A stretch of 64,000 bases of DNA from Tipula vernalis (lineage: Eukaryota; Arthropoda; Insecta; Diptera; Tipulidae). Shown here piece after piece: positions 11,801-22,700 of this stretch (the stretch's first letter is position 1; every line of letters begins with the position of its first letter). The notes beneath the pieces were generated by a model that saw only the letters and a list, made by a program, of their open reading frames with translations, ran no database searches and was not told the origin of the DNA. Location of the stretch: assembly GCA_958295665.1 (NCBI GenBank), contig OY282559.1, positions 255,878,461-255,942,460 of the forward strand. The letters are read 5' to 3'. The position numbers and the translations under genes are program-made.

Positions 11801-12289
11801 TATAAAGTAAAAAGAAACCAAATAAATTATATGAAAATTAAATATTCTATAGCTTAAAATAAAATATATAGAAAATCTAGACCTACGTACATTTGTATGT
11901 GTGTATGTCGTAGAAACAAAAAATAGTTTTACACAAATGCTTAGAATTTCGTTATATTTTATTTCATAGAATAATTTAGTTTTAAATAATTTACTTACAA
12001 AATAATCATGATTTAATTAATTATAATATATTTTTTTGTATCTTACTAGATTTCATACATGTCGACGTTCGGTGGACCAAATCCTAACGGATGTGCCCGT
12101 AACATAATGAAGAATCTAGTATTGGACTCCGTCCTCGTATTGTACTCTTGGGGTGGTACAAATATAAAAAAGCCTTTCCTTCCGTTTTTCGAAGTTCAAA
12201 ATGTATTAATGATGGCCGTGAAAAAAAAATTTAATGATTTTACTAACCACGACACCAAAACTTTTTTAAAAGATTACATAAAATCTTGA
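8873..12289 (+). pseudogene. Six-exon transposon accessory gene with DUF4806-like C-terminus, one nonsense codon
   Basis: Exons inferred from splice sites: 8873-9062, 9139-9294, 10098-10190, 10265-10438, 10503-10774 and 12050-12289. They sum to 1125 nt, exactly 375 codons including the stop. The first four introns are all phase 1, each rejoining a Gly/Asp codon; the fourth uses a GC donor (10439-10440), and the last, about 1.28 kb, is phase 0. The N-terminus MYCVVETIEDEEKNC with YPLHSKEVSRARKKC matches the short N-terminal module of animal DUF4806 proteins. The middle is Ser/Asn-rich. The end, split over exons 5 and 6, gives ELPISTINELENIE, then FKNQM joined to ISYMSTFGGPNPNGCARNIM and YSWGGTNIKKPF. 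An in-frame TGA at 10736-10738 cuts the domain. It is the downstream partner of the Tnp2-like gene. Confidence 0.72.
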
Positions 12290-12371
12290 AGTACCAGATT
12301 AAACAGAGCTGCGGGAAAAATATAAAAATTTAAATTTCATTTTTTTTTCACGGCCATCATTAATACATTTT
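12198..12371. repeat. 33-bp perfect inverted duplication of last-exon sequence
   Basis: Bases 12198-12230, inside the last exon of the DUF4806-like gene, recur as an exact reverse complement at 12339-12371, just after the stop codon. The repeat includes GGCCGTG next to nine A. The 108-bp spacer would form the loop of a hairpin in the transcript. Confidence 0.9.
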
Positions 12372-12399
12372 TATAAACATACAAATAATGCAATAATCT

Positions 12400-12534
12400 C
12401 CCCTATTATGATCGACAATCGACACGACTCTATGTTGCCTTTTCCTTTTTCGTATTGTTTTTATCAAATGAAAAAACGAAAACGCAATACAGAGTTGTGT
12501 CGATTGTCGATCGACTCTTAAATCATAATAGGGG
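12400..12534. repeat. Small fold-back (MITE-like) element
   Basis: Arms begin CCCCTATTATGAT and end ATCATAATAGGGG; the similarity continues inward through ATCGACACGACTC against its complement, with a roughly 10-base insertion in one arm. Total length is about 135 bp. No target duplication could be fixed. Confidence 0.6.
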
Positions 12535-13910
12535 TGAATGTTAACAATAGTGTATTACTTTTTACGTAAAGATTAAGGGTGTCAAGAATCTAGCTGCTGC
12601 GCAGTTTCAGTAGCACAAAAAATCGAAAAGCAGGCGGAATGCAAAAAAAGTCGGCATTTATCATTTAACTATTTTTATAATTTCCTGCGATTACGAATAA
12701 TTAAGAAATATCGTGTTTTTTAGACTGCCCTGCTTTGGCTGAAAAACTAAATTTTTCACCAACTTGCATTACAAACTGCACAGTGGCTGATTTCTTAACC
12801 GCAGCTCTTAATACAGTAATACATAACAATATATGTAAAATAATTTTGAAATATATTGAAATAAATAAATTATCATTTATAAAATAATATAAAATTAAGT
12901 GTTCTAGTGTTTGATTAATTATTATTTACAAAAGTTCCAATGAAAAGTATGAAGTATAAATTCTGACTGTCGATTTCATAGCGACATCCCTGGTAAAGAT
13001 AAACTTTAAAATTTTGGTTTCCATAAAGCAGTTCTACTGAAAACCATGTTCTGCGTAGAAATTTTTAAAACTCATCTCCTCAGAAATATTGCAATCTAAA
13101 TATTTCTCTAGAAATCAAAGGAGGGAAAAAGTTGTATAATTGGAAAACGCTAATCAGCTGTCTAGTCACTGATCAGAATCAGCTGTCTAGTCACTGTTCA
13201 GAATTAGCTTTAAAATAGAGTCTAAAATACTTTATGGTTTTACCAACTACATTTTAAACCCGTTTTGCAATGGTTTAGTAAAGCTAAGTTGGATTTTGGC
13301 AAACCGTCCGAAAAAAGTATTAAAACGGTTTCATAAAAACCATTTGGTTTTTATTTAACTGTTTAGAATGGACGCCTACAGAGGTTTTGTAAAACTTTGC
13401 AGTTGTTTTGAATCCTATTTAAAATTGTTCCCAAACCAGTTTAAAAAAAATTATGAGTTTTTAAAAACAATACCAAACTTGGATGTCAGTAAGGTTTTAT
13501 GAGGTATCTGTTCAGTTTTTGTAATATTTTTTGGAACAATTTGGTTGTGATACGTTAGTTTTTATTAGGCTTTGAAATCGTTTTGAACCTATAAATTGCT
13601 ACTTGGGTTGTGAAACAAGCTGTAAATTTTTTGTAAATAACAAAAAACAAGTAAAAACCCAATTTTTAATTTTAAATCTTTATTGGGTTTTAATTTTAAT
13701 TATTTAATATTATTTCGGAATCTTCAATAATGTAATCTTCGAAATATATGAGAAATGCTGAGAGTGTATTAAGTAAAGTATTCTCTGGAAATATTATAAG
13801 TCAGAAATTAGGTTACACAATTTATAACGCTATACTTCTATAAATTTACGATAACTTAAAAGATACGGTTTTTAATTTTAAATTTTTTTTATTGTAACAA
13901 TTATATAAAA
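12535..13910. other. Non-coding stretch with short repeats
   Basis: No gene. A 26-bp unit (ATCAGCTGTCTAGTCACTG plus seven bases) occurs twice in tandem at about 13153-13203 with one mismatch. Between about 13230 and 13560 the sequence is full of GGTTTT/AAAACC-type words (for example AACGGTTTCATAAAAACC), similar in flavour to the region before 7.1 kb; it may be the other subterminal region of the Tnp2-type element. Confidence 0.35.
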
Positions 13911-15653
13911 TTATTCCTCAAATATTAGCTCACCATCTACAATTATGTTCTCGACGAAAACATCATCCATTGCTGCCTCTAATAAATCCTGACGTGTTGG
14001 TTCAGGAGTTGCTTCGTTTCTGGCATCTTTCAACAAAATATTTTGTAATATTGTAACTTTTTCTTTTGTTTGGGTTTGGATTTGTGGATGTGGAATTTGG
14101 ATTTGTTGAAGTGGGCTTTGTATATGTTGGGAATTACCATAGATTAGGTCAGGCGTTGCGGGTGAGGATATATTTCGGTTATAGTTTGACATTCGAGGAT
14201 GGGCCGTGATGAACAATGGTTTGCTGTTTTTGTATTGTAATTGGAGTGAATCAAAGGTTGAGGGTAAGGATGTGGATGTCTCTGTTGAATTTATGTATGA
14301 AAATGTGGGTTTTGATTTATTGGTTGTGGACTTGGAATTTCGGAAAAAGTCTTTGGAAAAGTATAACGATGAAGGTGAATTTCTATATGAAGTTGGGGAT
14401 TCAGCATGTTTAAAAGATTCATTGGAATGGTCTTGCATTAATGGTAAGGAGGAGGAACTATGAGGTAATTGCTTGTGTGATAGTGTTAGTGTTTTTGTAC
14501 TAGGATTGGATTTGAATGACTCATTGGAAAATTGTAACGGTGAGGGTGAATTATATGAAGGTGGGGATTCGGAATATTTTAGGGATTCATTGGAAACTTG
14601 CGTTGACGGTAAGGATGAGGATGTTTGTATTAATGTATGCTTATTGAAAGGTTGTGTGAGAGTAGTGGTTTTAGGCTGAAATTCACATGGGGATATATTA
14701 GAATATTTAAACGTTCCGTTGGAGAACTCTACGGGAGAGGGCGAATATATGGAAAATTGTGATGAACTTGGGGACTTGACATAGGATTGTGGGACAGGTT
14801 TATATATGTTCATGTTTTTTTCTGTTGAACTTAAACATTCCGCTGAGTTTATTTCTTCTTTCTCCTGCCTAATTGCTTTGTTTACCAACTGCAGAATTTC
14901 AAGTGATAAATTGACAAAATTTTCCTCTATTTGTATTTTTTTTTAAATACTGCACAAGTATCGGCAAAACTCCTCCTCTCTGCTCAGCGGTTGTTTATTT
15001 TGCCGATTTTCAATGAATTCTTTTGTTAACTGGAGGGCCCCGAGACATTTTTGTTCCAATTCTTGTGACCTCTTGGTTGGTTTTTTTTTTCTAGAAGATA
15101 TTTGTTCATGAAACCAAATAAAATTACATTACTAATGCAAATGTACTTACTTTTTGAGGAGTTTCCAGACTTTCGGATTCTTCTGGTTCATTTATCCCAA
15201 TCTGTAAATAAAAACAAAAAATCATTATACATACATATTTATATAAAATGATGATTTTAATATAAATGAAGATTAACTTACATCTGATAAATCTATATTT
15301 GATAAGCTTGGCTCCGCATCGTTGCTGTTTAGCAAAAATGAAAGCTCATCGTAGCACCACAACGAAGGCTCATAAATTTCGTCTCGACCTGATTCACTTC
15401 TTTTTGAGTTTAATATTTTTTGTTTTTCTTTCCAGAGCTGGCTTTGTAAAGTCCTAATCTTCCTTTTTATCATTTTGATTGTGACATTTGGTTTAGTTTT
15501 TTTAATTTCATTTAAAATTAAATTTAATTTGTCACTCCTGATTATTTTATTTACAAAATTTGTATTGACTGGGCTGTATAAGCAGGGATGCTTTTCAAGC
15601 TCCCTAATCAATAAGAGGGTTTGCTCCCGACTCCAACTGTTACTTTCTGCCAT
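13911..15653 (-). pseudogene. MADF-domain gene (Harbinger-accessory-like), broken
   Basis: On the minus strand exon 1 (15653-15282, 124 codons) encodes a MADF (Myb/SANT-like) DNA-binding domain: NSWSREQTLLLIRELEKHPC, YSPVNTNFVNK, TIKMIKRKIRTLQSQLWKEK and YEPSLWCYDELSFLL. Exon 2 is probably 15201-15151 (acidic, 17 codons). Exon 3 starts at 15090 with ten A, one base out of frame, then reads SQELEQKCLGALQLTKEFIE and EEEFCRYLCSI, a TAA at 14945-14943, and continues open to 13911. The long C-terminus is Ser/Pro/Asn-rich with repeated FSNESFK/SPSPLQFSN-like units and an acidic end. MADF proteins partner Harbinger transposases in insects but are also common host regulators; the frameshift and stop argue for a transposon relic. 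Confidence 0.62.
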
Positions 15654-16035
15654 GGCGATTTTATTATTTGTTTATGTTACATATATGTATATTGTAACGG
15701 AATTGAACTCTTAATGTATTTATTTTCAATTAAACTATACTCAAAAGTAAAAAGACATCTGCACGTAAGCAAAGACAAATTTAAACTAAAATTGTAAACG
15801 AAAAAAAATAATGCGACCTTGAAATATTATATATTTCTTTTTTGTTTGTGTTAGTGCAAAGAACTGTTTGAATTAAAAAAAATTTTAGGCGAAAAAAGAA
15901 TTAAAAAATTCTAACCTCAAAATTGAGTTTGTTGGTAAAGGGGAGAGAAATGAGGAAAGTAACGTAATGCAAGAAGGCAAGTGTAAATTGTCTCAATGAA
16001 TGTAGCAACATTGAAACTAACTATATTGAAACTTA
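15654..16035. other. Spacer
   Basis: AT-rich, no supported feature; probably upstream region of the MADF gene on its left side and LINE sequence too decayed to read on its right. Confidence 0.4.
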
Positions 16036-16591
16036 TTGAAAATCTTCAACATTACATTTACGCTTGTAATAGAAAATTATATATTCTTCGCATACTTTGT
16101 TCCGTGTCAGTTCTACTACAATTTTATAACATACAGCCTAATTCAGTCCAAGCTACAATATGCTTTAATTATTTGGGGTGGTGTTTATTCAACATCTCTT
16201 CAACCGCTGCTAGTTGTGCAAAACGCATCCATCCGCATAATTTTAAAGAAACCGCGTTTAACATCTGCTTTGCCTTTATTTAAATCACTAAAGATTTTAC
16301 CGTTAAGATATTTATATGTTTTTAAGGTATTATAAATGTTCTTTCTTCTTAGTGGTAATCGTAGAGTAAAAATTACGGGATATAACTTAAGGACTTTGAA
16401 TAATTGTGAATATCCCATTCTCAAGAAAGAACATTTCAGAAAATTTTATACATATGTATATCTGCAGCACCAGTAATACGTTGCCTATAAACATCAAAGA
16501 AATTACTGTTACGTCCAAATTTTTAAATAAAATGAAGAATTGGTTGTTTAATATTACTGACATTGAATCTTTGTTTACAGTTTTAGTTTGA
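16036..16591 (+). pseudogene. CR1-like LINE, RT C-terminal end
   Basis: Frames give YSLIQSKLQYALIIWGGVYS, QNASIRIILKKPR, LFKSLKILPLRYLYVFKVL, then CEYPILKKEHFRKFYTYV and the terminal KNWLFNITDIESLFTVLV followed by a stop at 16589-16591. This is the standard C-terminal domain of CR1-like insect LINEs. Stop codons and frame changes lie between the blocks. The 5' part is missing; the related RT palm fragment at 3535-4683 is a separate insertion. The 3' UTR and tail continue across a later gypsy insertion (see 16592-16873 and 27851-27943). Confidence 0.75.
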
Positions 16592-16873
16592 TGAATGACG
16601 ATAAATTGAATATGGTATGCTAGCTATTTTGTAAATTTATTTTTTATTTTTTCCCTTCTTTTATTTATTGTACCCAACAACACACATTAACTATTATCTA
16701 AGTTTATGATAGGGGGTTTCCAATACTGATCGTTTATGATCACGGAAGCTACCTAACTCCATCCATTTTAATTTAACATTATTAGTACTTTTTAAGTTAT
16801 TTTGTCAATAATTTCTGACTTTAATATATTAAATTAATTATTAATTTACTATTGTATAGTATATTTTAGTTTT
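16592..16873 (+). other. CR1-like LINE 3' UTR, proximal part
   Basis: AT-rich sequence directly after the LINE stop codon, interrupted at 16873/16874 by the gypsy LTR. The five bases GTTTT at 16869-16873 are the left copy of the gypsy target duplication. Confidence 0.6.
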
Positions 16874-17059
16874 TGTAACAACATAATCCACATAATAACA
16901 TAACAATATTATAACACATTTAAACGTCCCATATAGTATTATAACAATAACATGTAAACACAACATTAGAATACGAATGTATGAACTGAACTGTAATAAA
17001 GTATGTTTTGTATTAGCCGTCAATAGCAAAAGACGTGTCTCTGATTTATCCTCATCACA
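16874..17059 (+). repeat. gypsy 5' LTR (186 bp)
   Basis: Starts TGTAACAACATAATCC and ends CTCATCACA; contains an AATAAAG polyadenylation-like motif near 16996. Same length as the copy at 27660-27845, with about three substitutions, so the insertion is not brand new. Confidence 0.92.
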
Positions 17060-17077
17060 TGGTGTCAGAAGTGGGAT
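17060..17077 (+). promoter_or_regulatory. gypsy primer-binding site
   Basis: TGGTGTCAGAAGTGGGAT lies immediately after the LTR. It is the tRNA-complementary PBS type used by many animal Mag-like gypsy elements. The usual leader does not follow it; instead the inverted protease coding end begins within a few bases. Confidence 0.75.
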
Positions 17078-18081
17078 GTGTCTATTTCTAGTCCTAGTTC
17101 GTCTGTTAGTGCTTTGTCTAGAACGTGGCACATGGCGCCCGTATCTATATTGCATCTAACTGTCATATTGTTTATGATTATGTCCTCATACCAACCATCA
17201 TCTGCGCCTCTATCAATTGTGAGTACAGTGAGATTCAAGGCTTCTAGTGACTCATATTTTGTATCATCAAGAGTGTTTTCCTCGGTCAGACAACTTATTT
17301 GTTTGTTACTCTGGTTATTCTTATTATATTTACTATGAATATCATTTTTATTTTGAATAACGTTTTTATATTTGCTCCTACAAGCTAGGCCTAGATGTCC
17401 CTTTTTTTGCACAATTCACACACTTTGCCAAAAGCTGGACAACTTTTGGGGCTATGCGTGGTTTTACATATATTGCAAGAAAATACATTGCTTTGATTCT
17501 CTACACTAATTTTTTATTTTTAACTACATATATGTATCGTTTCATTTTTAAACGATTGTACCTGTTGCCTCGTAATTTCTACTGTTTTACATTTATTAAT
17601 GACCTCGTTAAGAGTCAACTTGTCATCTGACAGCAGTTTCTGTCGCAGATCGTTTTTTATTATCCCCATTATTATTTTGTCTTTTAAAATATCGTCTGGG
17701 GTTATTTTCGATAAATTACATCTGTTTAATTGCAATCTACATCTAGTTAAAAATTCGAAGAATTTTTCATCCGTTTCTTGTTTTAAGTTATTTAGCATGA
17801 ATCGTTCATACGAATAATTGATTCTCGGCGTGAACTTTTTTGTTCGGTGAACTTTTTTGTTACCTTATTAAAATCTTCGTCATCTTTGATATTTAGTGTA
17901 TTGCTATTTTGTTGGCTTCGGTGAAGATGCAGGTCATCAAAGTTGCTACTTTGATTTTTTCTTCTTTTTTGTACAATTCTGTTGCTACTGCATAAAATTT
18001 GAATTGTTTCAGCCAGTTCTTCCATTCTTTTTCTATGTTATCGTTGATAATTAATTGTTTTGGTGGTTTTAGCCCTTCCAT
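17065..18081 (-). pseudogene. gypsy gag-protease block, inverted within its element
   Basis: Read on minus from 18081: MEGLKPPKQLIINDNI, EWKNWLKQFKFYAVATELY (capsid start typical of Mag-like Gag), NTLNIKDDEDFNKVTKKFTE, then FMLNNLKQETDEKFFEFLTR and ILKDKIIMGIIKNDLRQKLL, nucleocapsid fingers CNICKTTHSPKSC and CELCKK/GHLGLAC, and a retropepsin with CNIDTGAMCHVLD, ending near 17065. At least three frameshifts are evident: between MTC and NTLN, in the A-run of the second finger, and before the FMLNN block. The block points opposite to the LTRs, PBS, RT and integrase of the same element, so it was inverted, with loss of the protease end and RT fingers. Confidence 0.85.
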
Positions 18082-18466
18082 TTTTTATCCACGTTGTTTT
18101 GATGGTGTGATCTGGTTGTTTGTATCTTCAATATTTTATTTTTATTTTTATTATTCACTTTCTGATGTTGGTATTTTTGAAATATAATTTTTTGTTATTA
18201 TTCTACCATCAGTGTCTCTTTTCTTTATTTTTTAGTACACTTTTCTGTTTTTGTTCTCGCCACGTTATTTCTCGTGTAGCGTTAAAAAAAAATTAATTTT
18301 TAATCTCAAAATATTGATGATGTTATTTATCATCGGCGTATAATATTTGCTTTTATACTTTTCTTTTGTATTAATTTTGATTATTTTATAATTATTTATC
18401 AATTTTCTTTATTTATTAACATTTTATTTCTCTTTTTTCTTTTAGTTAATTCGCCATCTTCTGTCA
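18082..18466 (-). other. Inverted gypsy leader and breakpoint region
   Basis: On the minus strand this is an A-rich leader upstream of the gag start. The right inversion breakpoint must lie just before 18467, where plus-strand RT coding resumes at MDDILIHD. A CTTCTGT just before it may be the last RT-derived bases (F-C of the YMDD context). Confidence 0.5.
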
Positions 18467-18704
18467 ATGGATGACATACTGATCCATGACTCCACACTAA
18501 AAGGGTGTCAGGAAAAAACGGAGGAAGTAATCCAAATCATGCGGAAAGCGGGTTTTAAACTTAATGAAGAAAAATGTTTATTCAACGTAAATTTAGTCAA
18601 ATTCTTGGGGCATAAGATCTCAGGAAAGGGTTTGCAAATCGATGAAGACAAAATATCGACAATAGCAAACATTAAAATCCCGACAAACGTGAAACAAGTG
18701 CAAA
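18467..18704 (+). pseudogene. gypsy reverse transcriptase, middle part
   Basis: Begins at the catalytic motif MDDILIHDSTLKGC and continues AGFKLNEEKCLFN, VKFLGHKISGKGL and IKIPTNVKQVQ. It is cut at 18704 by the BEL insertion; joining across to 25528 restores KQVQ-RLMGMINYVAKF in frame, which shows directly that BEL landed in RT coding sequence. Confidence 0.88.
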
Positions 18705-19357
18705 TGTTCTAAAATTGATGAAGATGCTGATATCTGAAATAAAAATCTTTAGTTAAAATAAATTCCAATAGTAATATACATAATTTTATACATAACCTTG
18801 AAATTGTAGTTGGCACATCATAACGTAAATTCTAATTTCCTTTGAGCTGTAACCTAAAAATTGAATCAAAACAAAACTTCTTAAAGTATTTATATTATTA
18901 CAAAATATTTAAGATGTATTAAAATACTTATCTTAGCAATTTATTTTATGTACATTTGTATTTGAAACACTTAAAATTGTATTTGGTTAAATAAAACTCT
19001 TTGTTGACATTATATTAATGACAGATCGAAACATAGAATTCCAACTGATAATGAGAAAAAAAACATAGACCTAAAATTAATAATGAGTGCGTTTGATACT
19101 CTATTACATTAGCTCAATAATTTAAGAATGGCCATCTACAATAAATAGTTATAAGTATTATATAAAATTTAAGTTGTACCAAAAAATGAAATAAATGTTC
19201 TTCTCTCACCAACTCTTGAAGTGTTAACAAGTAAAAAGAAAAAATTTAATTAAATAAAAAAAAAATTGTTACCAAAAAACCAAAAAGCCAACTTGAGTTA
19301 ATTTGTTCATTATAAGATTATACGTTGATTTAACAACGTTTTGGTATACAAAAAACA
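18705..19357 (+). repeat. BEL/Pao 5' LTR (653 bp)
   Basis: Starts TGTTCTAAAATTGATG and ends ATACAAAAAACA. AT-rich with several AATAAA motifs. Same length as 24870-25522 and apparently identical to it. Confidence 0.95.
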
Positions 19358-19739
19358 TTGGTCCTTCGAGCCGGATAGTGGCAAGATAAGCATTGAATAA
19401 AAAACCTCGTGGGATATCACATCATAACCTCAACTTTAATTACGTTCCAGTGAACTTTCGTGAAACTACTGAAGCTAACTCGTCCACCACCAAGAACTGT
19501 GAGTAAACCACTTTTCATTACCTTTTACATTAAAGTAATCGTAAATTAAGAATACGGAGAAGTAATCGTTTTTTTGTGGTGCGTCAATTCGAAGAAAGTC
19601 GATCAAATTAAACCGCATGTTTCAATCGGACATTGAAAATCTACCTGTGTTGTGCATACAAATCGTTACAAGTGATAAATATTTCAGTGAATAATCATAA
19701 AAAATAATCAACAATTGCAAGCACTGTCGTGAATGAAAA
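19358..19739 (+). promoter_or_regulatory. BEL/Pao primer-binding site and leader
   Basis: The LTR is followed directly by TTGGTCCTTCGAGCCGGATA, the start typical of arthropod BEL/Pao internal regions and the presumed tRNA primer site. The 380-base leader ends at the Gag-Pol ATG at 19740. An out-of-frame ATG at 19733 overlaps the start region and would encode only about a dozen residues. Confidence 0.8.
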
Positions 19740-22700
19740 ATGGAATCTTTGAAAAGGCAACGTGGTGTGATTAAGGGTTCCATGACAAAACTATTCGCAT
19801 ATACAAAGGGCAATCTCGAAAAAGGCAACGTCGATGAAATTTATGTAAAACTTAATCGAGCGCAACAACTCATGAATGAATTTATGGAAATTGAGAAACA
19901 GATGTTTACCGAAGATACGTCAGTGGAATCCGATCTATCGGAATTTGAGGATACATACTATTCTGTATTGGCAGCGCTAAACGCTAACATTCGAAAGCGC
20001 AGTCTAACCACACCATTGATGTCTTCTCAATTAAATAATACGACCATGAATAGTTCGCAGTTGCATGGAACCGAAATTCGCTTACCAAAGATCACAATCC
20101 CTACGTTTGACGGAAGTTACATGGAGTGGCAATCGTTTTACGATATCTATGCATCCACTATCCATAATAAAGAGAGCTTAACAGCGGCCCAGAAATTTCA
20201 GTATTTGAAAAGTTTAATCAGAGGGGAGCCGGCTGCTTTGATCCGTCATTTTCCCGTGACCGACGCAAATTATCATGAAGCATTAAAAAAATTAATTCAG
20301 CGCTACGATCGGAAACACTACACGATCAACTCCTTTATCAAATCGTTCATTGAGCAACCGAGTATTAGTCAGCCAACCTCAACCAATATCAGAAAAATGA
20401 CGGATGCGTTCGATGAGGTCATCAGGGGACTCAAGGCACTAGGCGAAACGGCAGAGAACCGAGATCATTGGTTAATATACATAGCCCTAAGCAAAATGGA
20501 TAGTGAGACGAGAGGACTATGGGCACAAGAAACTGTCGGAGCAAATTTACCAACATTTGATGAGCTGCTGGAATTTCTCAATAAGCGAACGGACACGTTA
20601 GAAACAGAAACAGGCTTTAGCCAGAAGATGCAACCACGAGTACCGAAACTGCGAGCATTGGCAACAACGACGTTTCCTGAGTGTTCTGTATGTAATCAAG
20701 GGGAACACCTAATTCATCAGTGCGAAACATTTAAAAGTATGCCCGCTGATCAACGATCAACGCTGATAAAATCGATGTTTCGTTGTTTTAACTGCCTGAG
20801 TAAAAACCATAGAGTATACGAATGTAAGTCAAAAGCGCGGTGTCAAAAGTGTCATCGAAAACATCACTCTATGCTACACGAATCAGTGGTAGATCAATCA
20901 AGTCAAGATGTCAACACTCGAGCGACTGCAGAGGTTAAGAAATCACAGGGATCAACCGATTCGACAACGTGTGGCAACACATCAGTACACACTACAAAAA
21001 CTCTTCTGCCAACCGCCATGGTAAACATCAGAGATCGCCACGGAGAATTTCATGCATTTAAAGCACTTTTAGATTCAGCATCTCAATCCTCATTCGTGTC
21101 GGAATCATGTGTCCAACAACTGGCATTGCAACGGCATCAAGGGCGAGTATTGATTAAGGGAATCGGCGAAACGACTGTTGGTCAAACAAGAGGTAAAACT
21201 GAATTATGGATAGCTCCCACTATAAGCAACCTGCCCGTATGGAAAACCGAAGCATTTATTGTATCCAAAATTGCAACCAAATTAAATCATTATGGCAGTG
21301 TTTACGATGGTGAGATAAAATTAAGCGACATGCAACTAGCCGACCCTACATTCAATGAAGCGAGCACCGTAGACATACTACTTGGAGTCGATATTTTTGC
21401 AAAGGCCATGCAAGGTCAGACTCGTAAACTAAACAATGGTCTCATTGCAATGAATACAGTATTTGGATGGGTAATAGTCGGAAGTAGCATTAACATTAAT
21501 CAACCAGAAACGAAGAACTTCAACATATTAATTGATATTGATCGTAGTCTGAGACAATTTTGGGAAATTGAGGAACTACGAACCACTTACAAGCAATCAA
21601 CTGAAGAAGAAGAAGCATGCGAGAAACTTTATAAAACTACTACGTCCAAGGGGGCAGACAATAAGTTCATTGTAAGATTGCCGTTTCGCGAAGTACAGAG
21701 TACATTAGGCTCATCTTTTCACTCGGCGATGAGTAGATTGCAGTCTATAGAGAGGAAATGTCGCATAAATAAAGATTTCAAGGAAATGTATACGCAATTT
21801 ATGAGAGAGTATATCGAACTAGGGCACATGACCAAAATCAAGGGACCTGTTTCAAAGGGAAGTTATTATTTGCCTCATCACGGTGTGCTACGAGAGACAA
21901 GCTCGACTACAAAATTAAGGGTAGTGTTTGACGGTTCCGCCAAATCTGTTAATGGTCGGTCGCTAAATGATGTGTTGTTGGTTGGACCAACCATCCAAGA
22001 TACCCTCATTCAAATTTTAATCCGTTTCAGGCAACACAAATTTGCACTCACCGGAGATATAGAGAAAATGTATCGTCAGGTATGGGTGGCACCAGATGAC
22101 CGCCATCATCAAAACATACTATGGAGAGATGATTCCAACATGCCAGTGCAAAGATACCAACTAAATACCCTGACATACGGGACTGCCTCTGCACCATTTC
22201 TCGCAATTCGAAGCTTACACGAAGTCGGTATTAAGAGCTTTCAAACCTCACCAGAAGCAGCAAACAGGATTATGCGCGACTTTTACGTCGATGATCTAAT
22301 GTCTGGAGCGGACACCAAAGAAGAACTATTGACAGTAATGAAGGATATCGTCGACATATTGAGCAGCCATGGTTTCAATCTAAGAAAATTACTGTCGAAC
22401 AGCAGCTCAATAAAATCGTACATTCAAAATAATGGGACTACTACCGAAAAATCAATCATCAACTATCCAACATCAATCAAGGTACTGGGGCTATCATGGG
22501 AACCAACACAAGATATATTCAAGTTCAGCTGCCAACTGGATGAACGTACTGTATATTCAAAACGAACATTATTATCAGAGGCCGGAAAAATTTTCGACCC
22601 TCTAGGATGGATCTCACCTTTGACCATACGAATAAAAATCATTTTTCAAAACCTCTGGCTCCAAGATTTGACATGGGATGACGAATTGCCGGTAAATATA

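Noticed and set aside
14206..14679. Plus-strand frames opposite the MADF gene's Ser-rich exon
   Set aside because: Antisense shadows caused by the biased composition of the minus-strand coding sequence.
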